Origin: Bradyrhizobium sp. Gha
GTDB lineage: Bacteria > Pseudomonadota > Alphaproteobacteria > Rhizobiales > Xanthobacteraceae
Length of the DNA stretch: 64,000 bases
Direction: 5' to 3'
Assembly (NCBI RefSeq): GCF_900113735.1
Contig: NZ_FOQM01000003.1
Location: 62,001-126,000 of the forward strand
Part shown: positions 8,735 through 17,360 of the stretch, one piece after another
Layout of the letters: every line of letters begins with the position of its first letter
How positions within the stretch are numbered: the stretch's first letter is position 1
Position numbers and translations under genes: made by a program
Notes under the pieces: generated by a model
Seen by the model: the letters and a program-made list of their open reading frames with translations, nothing else
What the model was told of the DNA's origin: nothing
Database searches by the model: none

Positions 8735-9023
8735 GGCAGTCACCTTGCTGACGGGTGCGGGCGGAACGGGATAAAGCCCAGGGACCGCTCGACGTGCCCG
8801 GCCGGCCTCGATTAAGCCGAAGCTGCACTTTCCAAGCTTATAAACTACAGCGTGTGTTTTTGGGTAAATGCTGGTCAACTTTTAGTGACGGCGAAACGAT
8901 GATCGCGCGGATCTCGCCGCGGCCGGGCGACGCACCAGGATGACCTTGCACCGACCCGCTGCTTTCCTACTTCGAGGGGGCGCCGGCCAAAGGCGGTCGC
9001 CTTGGCAGGCCAGGGAGACGGCC

Positions 9024-9956
9024 ATGAACTATCTGCGTACCGCAATGCTTCTCGCCGGCCTCACCGCCCTGTTCATGGGCGTGGGCTATCTGATCGGCGG
9101 CGCGGGCGGCGCCATGATCGCGCTCGTGATAGCGGCCGCGACCAATCTCTTCACCTACTGGAACTCCGACCGCGCCGTGCTCTCGATGTACGGCGCCCAC
9201 GAGGTCGATCGTCGCAGCGCTCCGGAGCTGGTCGGTCTCGTCGCCGAGCTTGCGGGCCGTGCCGGCCTGCCGATGCCGCGCGTATTCCTGATGGACGAAC
9301 CACAGCCCAACGCGTTCGCGACAGGGCGCAATCCCGAGAACGCCGCGGTGGCCGTCACCACAGGGCTGATGCGCCAGCTCAGTCGCGAGGAGCTCGCCGG
9401 GGTGATCGCGCACGAGCTTGCGCACATCAAGCATCACGACACGCTGCTGATGACGGTGACCGCGACCATCGCGGGCGCCATTTCGATGCTGGCGCAGTTC
9501 GGCATGTTCTTCGGCGGCAACCGCGACAATAACGGTCCGGGCATCGTCGGCTCGATCCTGATGATGATCCTCGCGCCGCTCGCGGCCATGCTGGTGCAGA
9601 TGGCGATCAGCCGGACCCGCGAATATGCCGCCGACAATCTCGGCGCGCGCATCGCCGGCCAGCCGATGTGGCTTGCCTCGGCGCTGCTCAAGATCGAGAG
9701 CGCGGCGCATCAGGTGCCGAATGTCGAGGCCGAGCGAAACCCAGCGACCGCGCACATGTTCATCATCAACCCGCTGTCGGGCCATGGCGTCGACAATCTC
9801 TTCGCCACCCATCCCTCGACGCAGAACCGCATCGCCGCGCTCCAGCAGCTCGCGGCCGAGCTCGGCACCCAAGCCGCGCCGTCTGTCGGCGCCAACGAGA
9901 ACTATCCGCCGCACGGCCCGTGGGGCCGCTCGTCCTCGCGTGGCCCCTGGGGCTGA
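9024..9956 (+). CDS. htpX: zinc metalloprotease HtpX
   Basis: A 310-residue integral-membrane M48 peptidase that degrades misfolded membrane proteins. Two N-terminal membrane segments (about 8-45), the HExxH zinc site HELAH at 130-134, further hydrophobic segments at ~142-195 and the third ligand Glu200 in SRTREYAAD are all present, followed by the conserved [13 protein letters not shown]. The C-terminal tail is rich in Gly/Pro/Trp. Start ATG 9024 (MNYLRTAM) is preceded by GGGAGA and matches the family; an upstream in-frame ATG at 8940 would add 28 residues that look like leader sequence. The gene is alone, divergent from the exopolysaccharide operon. No sigma-32-like promoter was evident in the 8735-9023 spacer. 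Confidence 0.93.
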   Translation: MNYLRTAMLLAGLTALFMGVGYLIGGAGGAMIALVIAAATNLFTYWNSDRAVLSMYGAHEVDRRSAPELVGLVAELAGRAGLPMPRVFLMDEPQPNAFATGRNPENAAVAVTTGLMRQLSREELAGVIAHELAHIKHHDTLLMTVTATIAGAISMLAQFGMFFGGNRDNNGPGIVGSILMMILAPLAAMLVQMAISRTREYAADNLGARIAGQPMWLASALLKIESAAHQVPNVEAERNPATAHMFIINPLSGHGVDNLFATHPSTQNRIAALQQLAAELGTQAAPSVGANENYPPHGPWGRSSSRGPWG

Positions 9957-10083
9957 TACGGAGATTCTGCCTCGTTTTGTGACCTGGCGCACAAAGGACC
10001 TGCCCGGCCGGTGTTAACACCCCACCGAGAGTGTTCCTTCGAAAGGGGATGCGTGGCCGGTCCGCTGCCTGCCACCGTCGAAC

Positions 10084-10725
10084 ATGACCAAAGCTGCCGT
10101 GCCATTGTTGATCGTCCTGGGCGTGGCCATTGGCCTGTCCACGCACACGGTCGTGAATTGCGGCGATGAGGACGAGCCCGACATTTGCTCGGCGGTGATC
10201 GGCTTCTCGCCGTTGCGCGGCTCCCTGATCGCCTTCGCTTATGAGGGGCGCGGGCGGATCGCGCTGCGCCACGGCGACAATGGCCGGGCGATCGCCGACT
10301 TCAACGAGGCCATCCACCTCAATCCCAACAGGGCCTCGCTCTATCGCGATCGCGCGAAGGCCTACCGGCAGAACGGCGAGCAGGAACTTGCGATTGCCGA
10401 TTATGACGAGGCGATTGCGCTCGATCCCAAACCCGCCGCGCCCTATCACGAGCGCGGCCTCGCGCTCGCTGCCAAGGGCGATCTCGACCGCGCGATCCTG
10501 AGCTACAGCACGGCGGTGCGCCTTGACCCGACAGACGCGCAGGCCCGCCTCGACCGCGGCCTTGCATTCCTCGCCCGCGGCCAGGCCGCTGATGCCGGCG
10601 CCGATTTTGAGGCGGCCCTCGCGCTGCCTCCCGGCAAGGATAGCCGGACCCACGACGCCGCGCGCGCCAAGCTCGCCGAACTCACGCATGCCGAGCCGAG
10701 CCAGGTTTCGACGCCGCGGCAGTGA
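10084..10725 (+). CDS. secreted or membrane-anchored tetratricopeptide repeat protein
   Basis: A 213-residue protein with an N-terminal hydrophobic stretch (AAVPLLIVLGVAIGL) and then a Cys pair in VVNCGDEDEPDICSAV, followed by three to four TPR units (GRAIADFNEAIHLNP, ELAIADYDEAIALDP, DRAILSYSTAVRLDP) and a short charged tail. It is likely periplasmic, where TPR proteins act as binding scaffolds; the partner is unknown. It lies 127 bases after htpX on the same strand and could be read from the same transcript, but no coupling is seen. A long inverted repeat begins just beyond its stop. Confidence 0.75.
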   Translation: MTKAAVPLLIVLGVAIGLSTHTVVNCGDEDEPDICSAVIGFSPLRGSLIAFAYEGRGRIALRHGDNGRAIADFNEAIHLNPNRASLYRDRAKAYRQNGEQELAIADYDEAIALDPKPAAPYHERGLALAAKGDLDRAILSYSTAVRLDPTDAQARLDRGLAFLARGQAADAGADFEAALALPPGKDSRTHDAARAKLAELTHAEPSQVSTPRQ

Positions 10726-10730
10726 GATTT

Positions 10731-10888
10731 CTTTCCCTCTCCCTTGTGGGAGAGGGTGGCTCGCCGCGACAGCGGCGAGACGGTGAGGGGTCTCTCTCCG
10801 CGCGTGAAAACGTCACAGGCGAATTCTCTGAAGCAACCCCTCATCCGGCGCTTCGCGCCACCTTCTCCCACAAGAAGGGGAGAAGGAA
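10731..10888. repeat. intergenic imperfect inverted repeat (type A, 158 bp)
   Basis: Left arm 10731-10792 and right arm 10835-10888 are imperfect reverse complements of ~55-60 bases: CTCTCCCTTGTGGGAGAGGG on the left faces CCTTCTCCCACAAGAAGG on the right, and GGTGAGGGGT faces ACCCCTCATC. The centre (~42 bases) is unpaired. Such elements are dispersed in Bradyrhizobium genomes and would fold into a long hairpin in RNA from either direction. It separates the convergent TPR gene and the basic-tail gene. Confidence 0.75.
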
Positions 10889-10900
10889 GAAGAACCTCGA

Positions 10901-11248
10901 CTACTTCGCCTTTTTGGCCTTCTTCGCCGTTGCAGCCTTCTTCGCCGGCTTTTCCTTCGCGGGCTTCTCCGCCTTGACCTCGACGGGCGTGCTGGCGACG
11001 ACCCGCATGGCGCGGGCGTAGCTGTCGGCGACGTTGTCTGCGGACATCTGAAGGCGCCTTGCGGCGGCGGTGGCCTGCTCCATGGTGGCCTTGGCCATCA
11101 TCTTGAAGCGAGCGCCGGTCTCCTTGCCTTTGGCCTTGGCTGCAAGGCCGTTGAAACGATCCCGCCGCTGCTTGGCGCGGGATATCAAGCCCGTATGCAG
11201 CTGTCTGGCCAATTGCCGGATCACGACATCCAGGTCGGCGTCCGCCAT
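10901..11248 (-). CDS. hypothetical protein with Lys/Ala-rich basic tail
   Basis: A 115-residue protein: a helical N-terminal domain (MADADLDVVIRQLARQLH then an ARFKMMAKATMEQATAAARRLQ helix) and a strongly basic tail of alternating KP/KA/KK ending AKKAKKAK. Histone-H1-like tails of this type bind nucleic acid or polyanions, but the core matches nothing I recognise; a phasin-like helix cannot be excluded. ATG 11248 was chosen because AAAGGGATAG precedes it; the frame extends 38 codons further upstream without a good start. The stop lies 12 bases from the inverted repeat at 10731-10888. Confidence 0.6.
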   Translation of the reverse strand: MADADLDVVIRQLARQLHTGLISRAKQRRDRFNGLAAKAKGKETGARFKMMAKATMEQATAAARRLQMSADNVADSYARAMRVVASTPVEVKAEKPAKEKPAKKAATAKKAKKAK

Positions 11249-11360
11249 GTCTTCTATCCCTTTCGAAACAGTCCCAATCGATGCGGCGGGACTATGCAGA
11301 TCAGCCCCCACCTTGGCAATTCCCGGTGGGCCGTCATCCGCAGCTTCCGGCATCCAAAAC

Positions 11361-11390
11361 AAAAAAAGCCGCGCTTTTCGCGCGGCTTTT
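11361..11390 (-). terminator. Rho-independent terminator after the secreted zincin gene
   Basis: Stem AAAAGCCGCGC / GCGCGGCTTTT with a short loop; on the minus strand the stem is followed by a run of seven T (11361-11367). It lies about 20 bases past the stop at 11409. Confidence 0.85.
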
Positions 11391-11408
11391 GCGGATCTGC
11401 TGGGCCCG

Positions 11409-12218
11409 TTATTTCAGCGAGGCGACTGGTCCGCTCGACGCCGCTGCCGGATCGGGGTCGAAGCCGAACACGCCGACCAGATATTTGTAATAGTCCGGCA
11501 TCTTCTCCTTGAGCGCTTCGCGGGTCTTCGGATCCTGGTAATCGCTCTTGCCGGCCAGGAAGATGCTGGCGGTCACCGCAAAGAACTCCATGTGATTCTT
11601 CATCGCATAGGCTTCCTTGGGCAGGAGATCCTTGAACTTGGCATAAGCGTAATAGCTGATCACGCCCTTGTTGGCGTAGCCGTCCGGCAGCAGCCTCGCG
11701 TGATAAGCGTGCAGCATCTCATGCAGCAGCACGGCCTCCTTCTCGTAACGCATCATGTCCGGCCGGACCATGATCACGCCGAGCCCGGAATCGACGGCGA
11801 GGTCGACCGCATTCGGATTGGTCCAGCGTTGCGTGTCGTGGTCCCACACCGTCAGCGTCCGCGGCGTGCTGCGCTGGACGTCCGGCGTGACCCGGCCGTA
11901 GCACGCGGTCGCGGCGCCCTCGTCGAGACAGGCGAGCTCGCTCGCGATGATCGGAACGGTGCGGAAGAAGCGCATCACGCGCGGCGAGAGGCCGGCGGCC
12001 TCCACGACGTCGATCTGCTGCTTCAGATTATCGGTGAGCTTGTCGAGGTCCTTGCGATCGGACGCCTCCGAAAGGTCGAACATGTAGCCGCGATAGCTCT
12101 GAAAGCCCGGCGGCAGCTTCGCGGCATCGGACGATGCGACGTCGAGCGAGCCGGCGGCGGACGGATTGGCGAACAGCGCGCCCACAATGGTCGCGGTCAG
12201 CAGCAACGCAATGCGCAT
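11409..12218 (-). CDS. putative secreted zincin metallopeptidase (HExxH)
   Basis: A 269-residue protein with a clear signal peptide (MRIALLLTATIVGALFANPSAA). The core carries HEMLHAYH at 166-173, a zinc HExxH site, and 41 residues later NHMEFFAVTASIF, whose Glu211 is a good third ligand as in gluzincin-type enzymes. Two Cys (97 and 106) could form a disulfide. The enzyme would act in the periplasm or outside the cell; the substrate is unknown. Similar stand-alone secreted zincins occur widely in proteobacteria without assigned function. The gene is monocistronic with a strong terminator; a 375-base spacer with a long inverted repeat lies upstream. Confidence 0.68.
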   Translation of the reverse strand: MRIALLLTATIVGALFANPSAAGSLDVASSDAAKLPPGFQSYRGYMFDLSEASDRKDLDKLTDNLKQQIDVVEAAGLSPRVMRFFRTVPIIASELACLDEGAATACYGRVTPDVQRSTPRTLTVWDHDTQRWTNPNAVDLAVDSGLGVIMVRPDMMRYEKEAVLLHEMLHAYHARLLPDGYANKGVISYYAYAKFKDLLPKEAYAMKNHMEFFAVTASIFLAGKSDYQDPKTREALKEKMPDYYKYLVGVFGFDPDPAAASSGPVASLK

Positions 12219-12593
12219 ATGAACCCCCTGATGTCACTTCACGCGGCAGGATAGGCTGCCGTTGTTTGCGAAAAGTGAGTGGGGCGAGACTAAGGCAGCG
12301 ATGTTGAGGCGTGCTTAATCCCTGGTTGCAGATCGCCGGCGCGGGTTAGGGCAGGGTTAACCAAGCCTGATACCGCGAGCGCTGCTCTATCGCCGTCATC
12401 GTGAGGTGGCCGCCTTCGTCGCGGCCCTCGAAGGGCGACGGCCCGGCTGCATCCCAGGCCGTTCATCCTTCGAGGCTCCCCGCACGGCGCGTCGCGCCGC
12501 GCGCCTCGCACCTCAGGATGACGGAGAGGGCGTTGAGGTGTAGATTCATCTGAGGGCACCACGCCCACATCGAGAGCCGGAAGGGAGGATTCC
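12219..12593. other. 375-base spacer: promoter regions of two divergent genes plus inverted repeat
   Basis: No coding potential that I can support. The stretch holds the start region of the zincin gene on the minus strand, a perfect GGTTAACC at about 12355-12362, the type B inverted repeat at 12392-12524, and the ribosome site AAGGGAGGA of the next gene. Confidence 0.5.
12392..12524. repeat. intergenic inverted repeat (type B, ~133 bp)
   Basis: Outer arms GTCATCGTGAGGTG (12395 onward) and CACCTCAGGATGAC (12509-12522) are near-perfect reverse complements, and an inner pair CCTCGAAGGGCGACGGCC faces GGCCGTTCATCCTTCGAGG. Sequence and layout resemble dispersed palindromic elements of Bradyrhizobium; it shares no sequence with type A. 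Confidence 0.7.
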
Positions 12594-12887
12594 ATGTACG
12601 CCGCCATCCGTCAGGCCAAGGCGAAGAGTGGAAGCGCCGAAGAGCTGGCGCGCCGCATCAAGGACGGCGCCGTTCCGATCATCAGCGACGTCGACGGCTT
12701 CAGGGCCTATTACGTGGTCTATGCCGGCGACGACACGGTGACCGCGATCTCCATCTTCGACAAGTTCGAGCAGGCCGAGGAGGCGAACAAGCGCGCCATC
12801 GCCTGGATCGAGAAGGACCTGGGCCCGCTGCTCGCAGGGCATGCGAGCGCTGCGGCGGGGCCGGTGATCGTGCATACGTTGGCGTAG
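12594..12887 (+). CDS. small hypothetical protein, antibiotic-biosynthesis-monooxygenase-like fold
   Basis: A 97-residue protein beginning MYAAIRQAKAKSGSAEELARRIKDG, followed by FRAYYVVYAGDDTVTAISIFDKFEQAEEANKRAIAWI. The beta-alpha-beta pattern with a central VVYAGDDTVTAIS strand and AEEANKRAIAWI helix is that of ABM-type ferredoxin-like dimers, which include small monooxygenases and haem-degrading enzymes; no catalytic residue can be assigned. ATG 12594 has a strong ribosome site, AAGGGAGGA. The gene lies alone between two inverted repeats. Confidence 0.65.
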   Translation: MYAAIRQAKAKSGSAEELARRIKDGAVPIISDVDGFRAYYVVYAGDDTVTAISIFDKFEQAEEANKRAIAWIEKDLGPLLAGHASAAAGPVIVHTLA

Positions 12888-12918
12888 CTGGACGGTCGTC
12901 CTCGCCTCACACTCAACT

Positions 12919-13019
12919 GTCATCGCCCGGCTTGACCGGGCGATCCAGTACGCCGTGACAGTAGTGATAGAGCCGATGGGCCGCGGCGTACTGGATTCCC
13001 CGCCTTCGCGGGGAATGAC
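12919..13019. repeat. intergenic inverted repeat (type C, ~101 bp)
   Basis: Left arm 12919-12954 (GTCATCGCCCGGCTTGACCG ... CAGTACGCCG) and right arm 12984-13019 (CGGCGTACTGGATTCCCCGC ... GAATGAC) are reverse complements over most of 36 bases; each arm also contains its own small hairpin (CGCCCGGCTTGACCGGGCG and CCCCGCCTTCGCGGGG). It lies between the small protein gene and the end of the regulator gene. Confidence 0.75.
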
Positions 13020-13058
13020 CGTTGTGTGCGGAGCGGGCGCCTTCCAAAACGCGCCCCC

Positions 13059-14504
13059 TCACAACTCCCGCGCATTCGAGAACGCGAACGAGCTCACCCG
13101 CCGCGTCGTTTCGTCCAGGATCAGCGTGCGCGTGATCGGCGGCTCGGCGCGCTGGGCGCAGTTTTCGCGCTCGCAGAGCCGACAGTTGACGCCGATCGGC
13201 GTGCCCTCGGTTTTCTCGAGATCGATGCCGGCGGCGTAGGTCAGGCGTGCGGCGTGGCGGATCTCGCAGCCGAGCCCGATGGCAAAGCGCGGCTGCGGCA
13301 GCGGGTGCGGCGCGACCGGACGGCGGACCATCTGCGCAATCGAGAAGTAGCGCGTGCCGTCGGACAGCTCGATCACCTGCTTCAACAGGCGATCCGGCGT
13401 ATCGAAGGTCGAGTGCACGTTCCACAGCGGACAGGTGCCGCCGAATTTCGAAAACGGGAAGGTGCCGGACGAAAACCGCTTCGACACGTTCCCGGCATTG
13501 TCGACGCGCAACAGGAAGAACGGGATGCCGCGCGCGTTTGGGCGCTGCAGCGTGGTGAGGCGATGGCAGACCTGCTCGAAGCCGGAATTGAAGCGCTGTG
13601 CCAGCACGTGGATGTCGTAATTGAGCGCTTCGGCCGCCGCGAGGAAGGCCGGGTAGGGCATCATCGCGGCTGCTGCAAAATAATTGCCGAGCGTGATCCG
13701 GAACAGCCGCCGCGGCGCGTCATCGAGCGGGCCGGCGCGACCGATGATGGTCTCGAGGGCTTGCGCGCATTCCCCCAAGCCCAGCTGGAAGGCGAGCTGG
13801 AAGGCTCGACCGGGCGGATCGACCAGCTCCGAGATCAGGAGCTGGCGCCGGTGCCGATCGAAACGACGCAGCGTCTCCCGCATCACGTCGACGGGCATGA
13901 TCCGGGTCTGGATCGAATGTTTTTCGCGAAGGCGCGTGACGAGCGCCGCATAGAGTTCCTCGGCCGGGACGTTCAGTTCGTCGCGCAGGTTTTCCGCGGC
14001 CTGTTCGAGCTCCGGAAAATAATTGCGATTGGCCTCGATCAGCTCGCGCACGCGCTCGACCGGATTGGCCTCGTAGCGCGTGCCGACGTCGCGGTCGGCC
14101 ATTTGCGCGGCCGCCAGCGTCTCGCCCTGGCGCGCCTCGGTATAGGCGGCATAGAGCCGTTGCAGCGCATGGGTGACCCCGGGGCAGAGCTCGGCGAGGT
14201 CGCGCAGCTCCTGCTTGGGAACGTCGATCTGGCGGAACAGCGGATCGGAGAAGATCTCGTTGAGCTCGGCGAAGAAGCGGTCCTCGTCGGCGGTGGCGAG
14301 GTCGCGCAGATCGAGGTCGTAGGTCTCCGCCAGCCGCAGCAGGATCTGCGCCGTTACCGGGCGCTGGTTCCGCTCGATCAGATTGACATAGCTCGGCGAG
14401 ATCCCGAGCCCCTCGGCAATCTGGGTCTGCGACAGCCCCAATTGCTGGCGGATCCTCCGGAAGCGCGGGCCGACGAACAGTTTCTTCCCGGATTCGGCGG
14501 GCAT
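13059..14504 (-). CDS. XRE-family transcriptional regulator of short-chain fatty-acyl metabolism (ScfR type)
   Basis: A 481-residue regulator. The N-terminal helix-turn-helix (about 10-65) reads FRRIRQQLGLSQTQIAEGLGISPSYVNLIERN; a central ImmA/IrrE-like segment lacks an intact HExxH; the C-terminal ScfR domain carries a Cys cluster, NCRLCERENC, near residue 445. Proteins of this architecture (RamB, PrpC-like regulators) sense acyl-CoA status and control glyoxylate and methylcitrate genes. Its divergent position, 233 bases from aceA, makes control of isocitrate lyase and of itself the natural inference. The ATG at 14504 is in the spacer-proximal MPAESGKKLF. Which ligand it binds cannot be read from the sequence. 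Confidence 0.85.
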   Translation of the reverse strand: MPAESGKKLFVGPRFRRIRQQLGLSQTQIAEGLGISPSYVNLIERNQRPVTAQILLRLAETYDLDLRDLATADEDRFFAELNEIFSDPLFRQIDVPKQELRDLAELCPGVTHALQRLYAAYTEARQGETLAAAQMADRDVGTRYEANPVERVRELIEANRNYFPELEQAAENLRDELNVPAEELYAALVTRLREKHSIQTRIMPVDVMRETLRRFDRHRRQLLISELVDPPGRAFQLAFQLGLGECAQALETIIGRAGPLDDAPRRLFRITLGNYFAAAAMMPYPAFLAAAEALNYDIHVLAQRFNSGFEQVCHRLTTLQRPNARGIPFFLLRVDNAGNVSKRFSSGTFPFSKFGGTCPLWNVHSTFDTPDRLLKQVIELSDGTRYFSIAQMVRRPVAPHPLPQPRFAIGLGCEIRHAARLTYAAGIDLEKTEGTPIGVNCRLCERENCAQRAEPPITRTLILDETTRRVSSFAFSNAREL

Positions 14505-14737
14505 TGTCAGGTCTCCGAGCCATCAAGGTCAGCATTGCTGACCCATATTTTACAAGACTTACAAAATAACATCTAATACATGTTCTGATGTTACATGACA
14601 TCACCATTCAAATACAAGGTATCTGTACGAACTTCTCTTTCTCGCGTTTATCTCACGACACGCATTTCGCAATGCATTGTCAAAAATGTCGATGACGAGG
14701 CCTTTCGCTTCATCATCTGTCGAGAAGGATAAGGCAC
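14505..14737. promoter_or_regulatory. divergent control region between the ScfR-type regulator and aceA
   Basis: AT-rich compared with its surroundings. It contains a direct repeat TTTTACAAgacTTACAAAA (14548-14566), a palindrome AACAT-N7-ATGTT (14568-14584), a palindrome TGATGT-N6-ACATCA (14586-14603) and GCATT-TCGC-AATGC (14662-14675). These clustered symmetric sites are candidate operators for the adjacent regulator. The ribosome site of aceA is AAGGATAAGG just before ATG 14738. Confidence 0.5.
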
Positions 14738-16372
14738 ATGAACTACCAGCCTCGCGACATCAGCACCCTCCAGGGCCCGGCTTCCTATCAGAGCGAAGTC
14801 GAAGCGGCCCAGGCGCTCCTTGAGACCCAGCCGACCTGGAACGGGGTGTCAGCCGAGGCCGTCGCCCGCATGCGCCTGCAGAACCGCTTCAAGACCGGTC
14901 TCGACATCGCCCGCTACACCGCGGCACTGATGCGGGCCGACATGGCGGCCTATGACAAGGATCCGACCAAGTACACCCAGTCGCTCGGTTGCTGGCACGG
15001 CTTCATCGCCCAGCAGAAGCTGATCTCGGTCAAGAAGCACTTCGGTGGCAAGACCGATCGCACCTATCTCTACCTCTCCGGCTGGATGATCGCGGCATTG
15101 CGCTCCGCGTTCGGACCGCTGCCCGACCAGTCGATGCACGAGAAGACCGCGGTGCCGGCGCTGATCGAGGAACTCTACACCTTCCTCCGTCAGGCGGATT
15201 CCCGCGAGCTCAACGACATCTTCCGCGCGCTCGACAAGGCGCGCAAGGAAGGTGACAAGACGCGCGAGAAGGAGCTGATTGCGAAGATCGACAACTTCCA
15301 GACCCATGTCGTGCCTGTCATCGCCGACATCGACGCGGGCTTCGGCAACGCCGAGGCGACCTATCTGCTCGCCAAGAAGATGATCGAAGCGGGCGCCTGC
15401 GCGCTCCAGATCGAGAACCAGGTCTCCGACGAGAAGCAGTGCGGTCACCAGGACGGCAAGGTCACCGTTCCGCACGAGGTGTTCATTGCCAAGATCCGCG
15501 CCTGCCGCCATGCTTTCCTCGAGCTCGGCGTTGAAGACGGCATCATCGTCACCCGCACCGACTCGCTCGGCGCCGGTCTCACGCAGCAGATCGCCGTCAG
15601 CCACAAGCCGGGCGACATCGGCGACCAGTACAACAGCTTCCTCGATTGCGAGGAAATCACCGCGGAGAACGCCCGCAACGGCGACGTCATCATCAACCGC
15701 AACGGCAAGATGATGCGCCCGAAGCGGTTGCCCTCGAACCTCTACCAGTTCCGTCCGGGCACGGGCGAGGACCGCTGCGTGCTCGACAGCATCACCTCGC
15801 TGCAGAACGGCGCGGACCTGCTCTGGATCGAGACCGAAAAGCCGCATATCGAGCAGATCGCCAAGATGGTCGACCGCATCCGCAAGGTCGTCCCGAACGC
15901 CAAGCTCGCCTACAACAACTCGCCGTCGTTCAACTGGACCATCAACTTCCGTCAGCAGGTCTATGACGCGTGGAAGGAGGCCGGCAAGGATGTCAGCAAG
16001 TACAGCCGCGCCGAGCTGATGAAGCCGGAATACGACGAGACGCCGCTGGCCCTCGAAGCCGACGACCGCATCCGCACCTTCCAGGCGGACTCGGCCAAGC
16101 GTGCCGGCATCTTCCACCATCTGATCACGCTGCCGACCTATCACACGGCCGCGCTGTCCACCGACAATCTCGCGAAGGAATATTTCGGGGACCAGGGCAT
16201 GCTCGGCTACGTCAAGAACGTGCAGCGCCAGGAGATCCGTCAGGGCATCGCCTGCGCCAAGCATCAGAACATGGCCGGCTCCGATATCGGCGACGACCAC
16301 AAGGAATACTTCGCAGGTGAAGCGGCCCTCAAGGCGGGCGGCGCGCACAACACGATGAACCAGTTCGGCTAA
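14738..16372 (+). CDS. aceA: isocitrate lyase
   Basis: A 544-residue enzyme that cleaves isocitrate to glyoxylate and succinate, the first step of the glyoxylate bypass, needed for growth on acetate and fatty acids. The catalytic loop is KQCGH at 233-237; the common motif in shorter isocitrate lyases is K(K/R)CGH, so the Gln marks the longer subfamily. Metal and substrate motifs include DIDAGFGN (197-204) and YNNSPSFNWT. Length and the insert at ~155-190 (charged, RALDKARKEGDK) fit the long form. It is followed after 23 bases by a DUF4170 gene on the same transcript and a terminator. Probable control by the divergent ScfR-type regulator. Confidence 0.95.
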   Translation: MNYQPRDISTLQGPASYQSEVEAAQALLETQPTWNGVSAEAVARMRLQNRFKTGLDIARYTAALMRADMAAYDKDPTKYTQSLGCWHGFIAQQKLISVKKHFGGKTDRTYLYLSGWMIAALRSAFGPLPDQSMHEKTAVPALIEELYTFLRQADSRELNDIFRALDKARKEGDKTREKELIAKIDNFQTHVVPVIADIDAGFGNAEATYLLAKKMIEAGACALQIENQVSDEKQCGHQDGKVTVPHEVFIAKIRACRHAFLELGVEDGIIVTRTDSLGAGLTQQIAVSHKPGDIGDQYNSFLDCEEITAENARNGDVIINRNGKMMRPKRLPSNLYQFRPGTGEDRCVLDSITSLQNGADLLWIETEKPHIEQIAKMVDRIRKVVPNAKLAYNNSPSFNWTINFRQQVYDAWKEAGKDVSKYSRAELMKPEYDETPLALEADDRIRTFQADSAKRAGIFHHLITLPTYHTAALSTDNLAKEYFGDQGMLGYVKNVQRQEIRQGIACAKHQNMAGSDIGDDHKEYFAGEAALKAGGAHNTMNQFG

Positions 16373-16395
16373 CGCCACTCAACAGGAGACTGACA

Positions 16396-16605
16396 ATGAC
16401 CAAAGGCAGCAATTTCTGGGTGATCGGCGGCGAGTTCGGCTCGATGAACTTCCACAAGCTCGTCGAAGGCTCGGCCCAGGTTCAGGGTCCGTTCAAGACC
16501 CGCAAGGAGGCCGAAGACGCCTGGCGCTCGGTTTCGGAAGAGAACCGCCACAAGGCCGGCGTCCGGTTCTCGATCGTGGAAGAGCCGTCGCGGGTTTCGG
16601 CCTGA
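16396..16605 (+). CDS. DUF4170 domain-containing small protein
   Basis: A 69-residue protein, MTKGSNFWVIGGEFGSMNFH..., with KTRKEAEDAWRSVSEENRHKAGVRFSI, the full extent of the DUF4170 family. Function unknown. It lies 23 bases behind aceA with ribosome site ACAGGAGA and ahead of a terminator, so it is expected to be co-expressed with isocitrate lyase; whether it acts in the same pathway is only suggested by this position. Confidence 0.85.
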   Translation: MTKGSNFWVIGGEFGSMNFHKLVEGSAQVQGPFKTRKEAEDAWRSVSEENRHKAGVRFSIVEEPSRVSA

Positions 16606-16627
16606 CGGTTGCCTGACAAATAGAAGA

Positions 16628-16685
16628 AGACGTCCAAGGACGGAGGGTCCCATCCGGCGCAAGCCGGGTGGGATCGTCTGTTTTT
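16628..16685 (+). terminator. Rho-independent terminator of the aceA transcript
   Basis: An 11-bp stem TCCCATCCGGC / GCCGGGTGGGA with loop GCAA (16648-16673), closed further by AGACG / CGTCT, then TTTTT at 16681-16685. It lies downstream of the DUF4170 gene. Confidence 0.85.
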
Positions 16686-16793
16686 GGTACACATGGATGG
16701 CCTGTGGGCGCTGTAAGTATCTGGAATTGTGGCCCTTTGCGGAGGTGATGGTTGCTGATAGGTTAACGGCGTCGAGTAAGGACGAGGCCGACA

Positions 16794-17348
16794 ATGTCAG
16801 AGCCCGAGACCAGCGGTATCAATCCCGGCCAGCCCCGCCCGGTGCGGCTGCGCGATGCGTTGTTGCGCGCGCGGATCGAGGCCGCTGACCGGACCGGGGT
16901 CGTCGTTGACCTCCGGGATGCCGAAGTGGCACGGCTCGAAATCCTCAACGACGCGCTCGATCCCCTGTTCGCGCAGGTGCCGGACAAGATCGATTTGTTC
17001 GACCGCGGCATCAGCCAAGGCGACACGCCGAGACTCTGGATCGACGTCGTCGCCCACGTCATGATGGGCCGCGACAAGCGGCAGTACCGCTTCGTCCAGG
17101 ACACTCGCTTCGGCCGCATCGTGCTCGCCGAATCGCACGACACGTCCGTCATCGTCGAAGCCGTCACCGACTACGTCGCCCGCCGCATGATCGAGCGCGA
17201 GCATGCGATGGTCGTGCCATCAGAGCCGAAGCCGGAGGTTGCCGAGCCACCGCGCCGCTCGCGCGTCTGGCCGTTCGTGCTCGGATTCATTCTCGGAGCC
17301 GCCGCACTGTTCGGCGTCGCCTTGCTCGCGGAATTGCGGAGCTGGTGA
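16794..17348 (+). CDS. hypothetical protein with C-terminal membrane anchor
   Basis: A 184-residue protein: a soluble domain (1-150) with RVRLRDALLRARIEAADRTG-like and RLWIDVVAHVMMGRDKRQYRFVQDT segments, a proline linker (PSEPKPEVAEPPRR) and one C-terminal membrane helix (VWPFVLGFILGAAALFGVALLA). A tail-anchored topology with the domain in the cytoplasm is likely. I do not recognise the domain. ATG 16794 has an AAGGACGAGG ribosome site. It is alone between the aceA terminator and an inverted repeat. Confidence 0.65.
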   Translation: MSEPETSGINPGQPRPVRLRDALLRARIEAADRTGVVVDLRDAEVARLEILNDALDPLFAQVPDKIDLFDRGISQGDTPRLWIDVVAHVMMGRDKRQYRFVQDTRFGRIVLAESHDTSVIVEAVTDYVARRMIEREHAMVVPSEPKPEVAEPPRRSRVWPFVLGFILGAAALFGVALLAELRSW

Positions 17349-17360
17349 GCTCTCCTCCGG

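Noticed and set aside
13026..14576. Plus-strand frame antisense to the ScfR-type regulator
   Set aside because: No motifs; the regulator's helix-turn-helix and Cys cluster are on the opposite strand.
14849..16378. Minus-strand frame antisense to aceA
   Set aside because: Composition is that of the reverse complement of a GC-rich gene; isocitrate lyase is certain.
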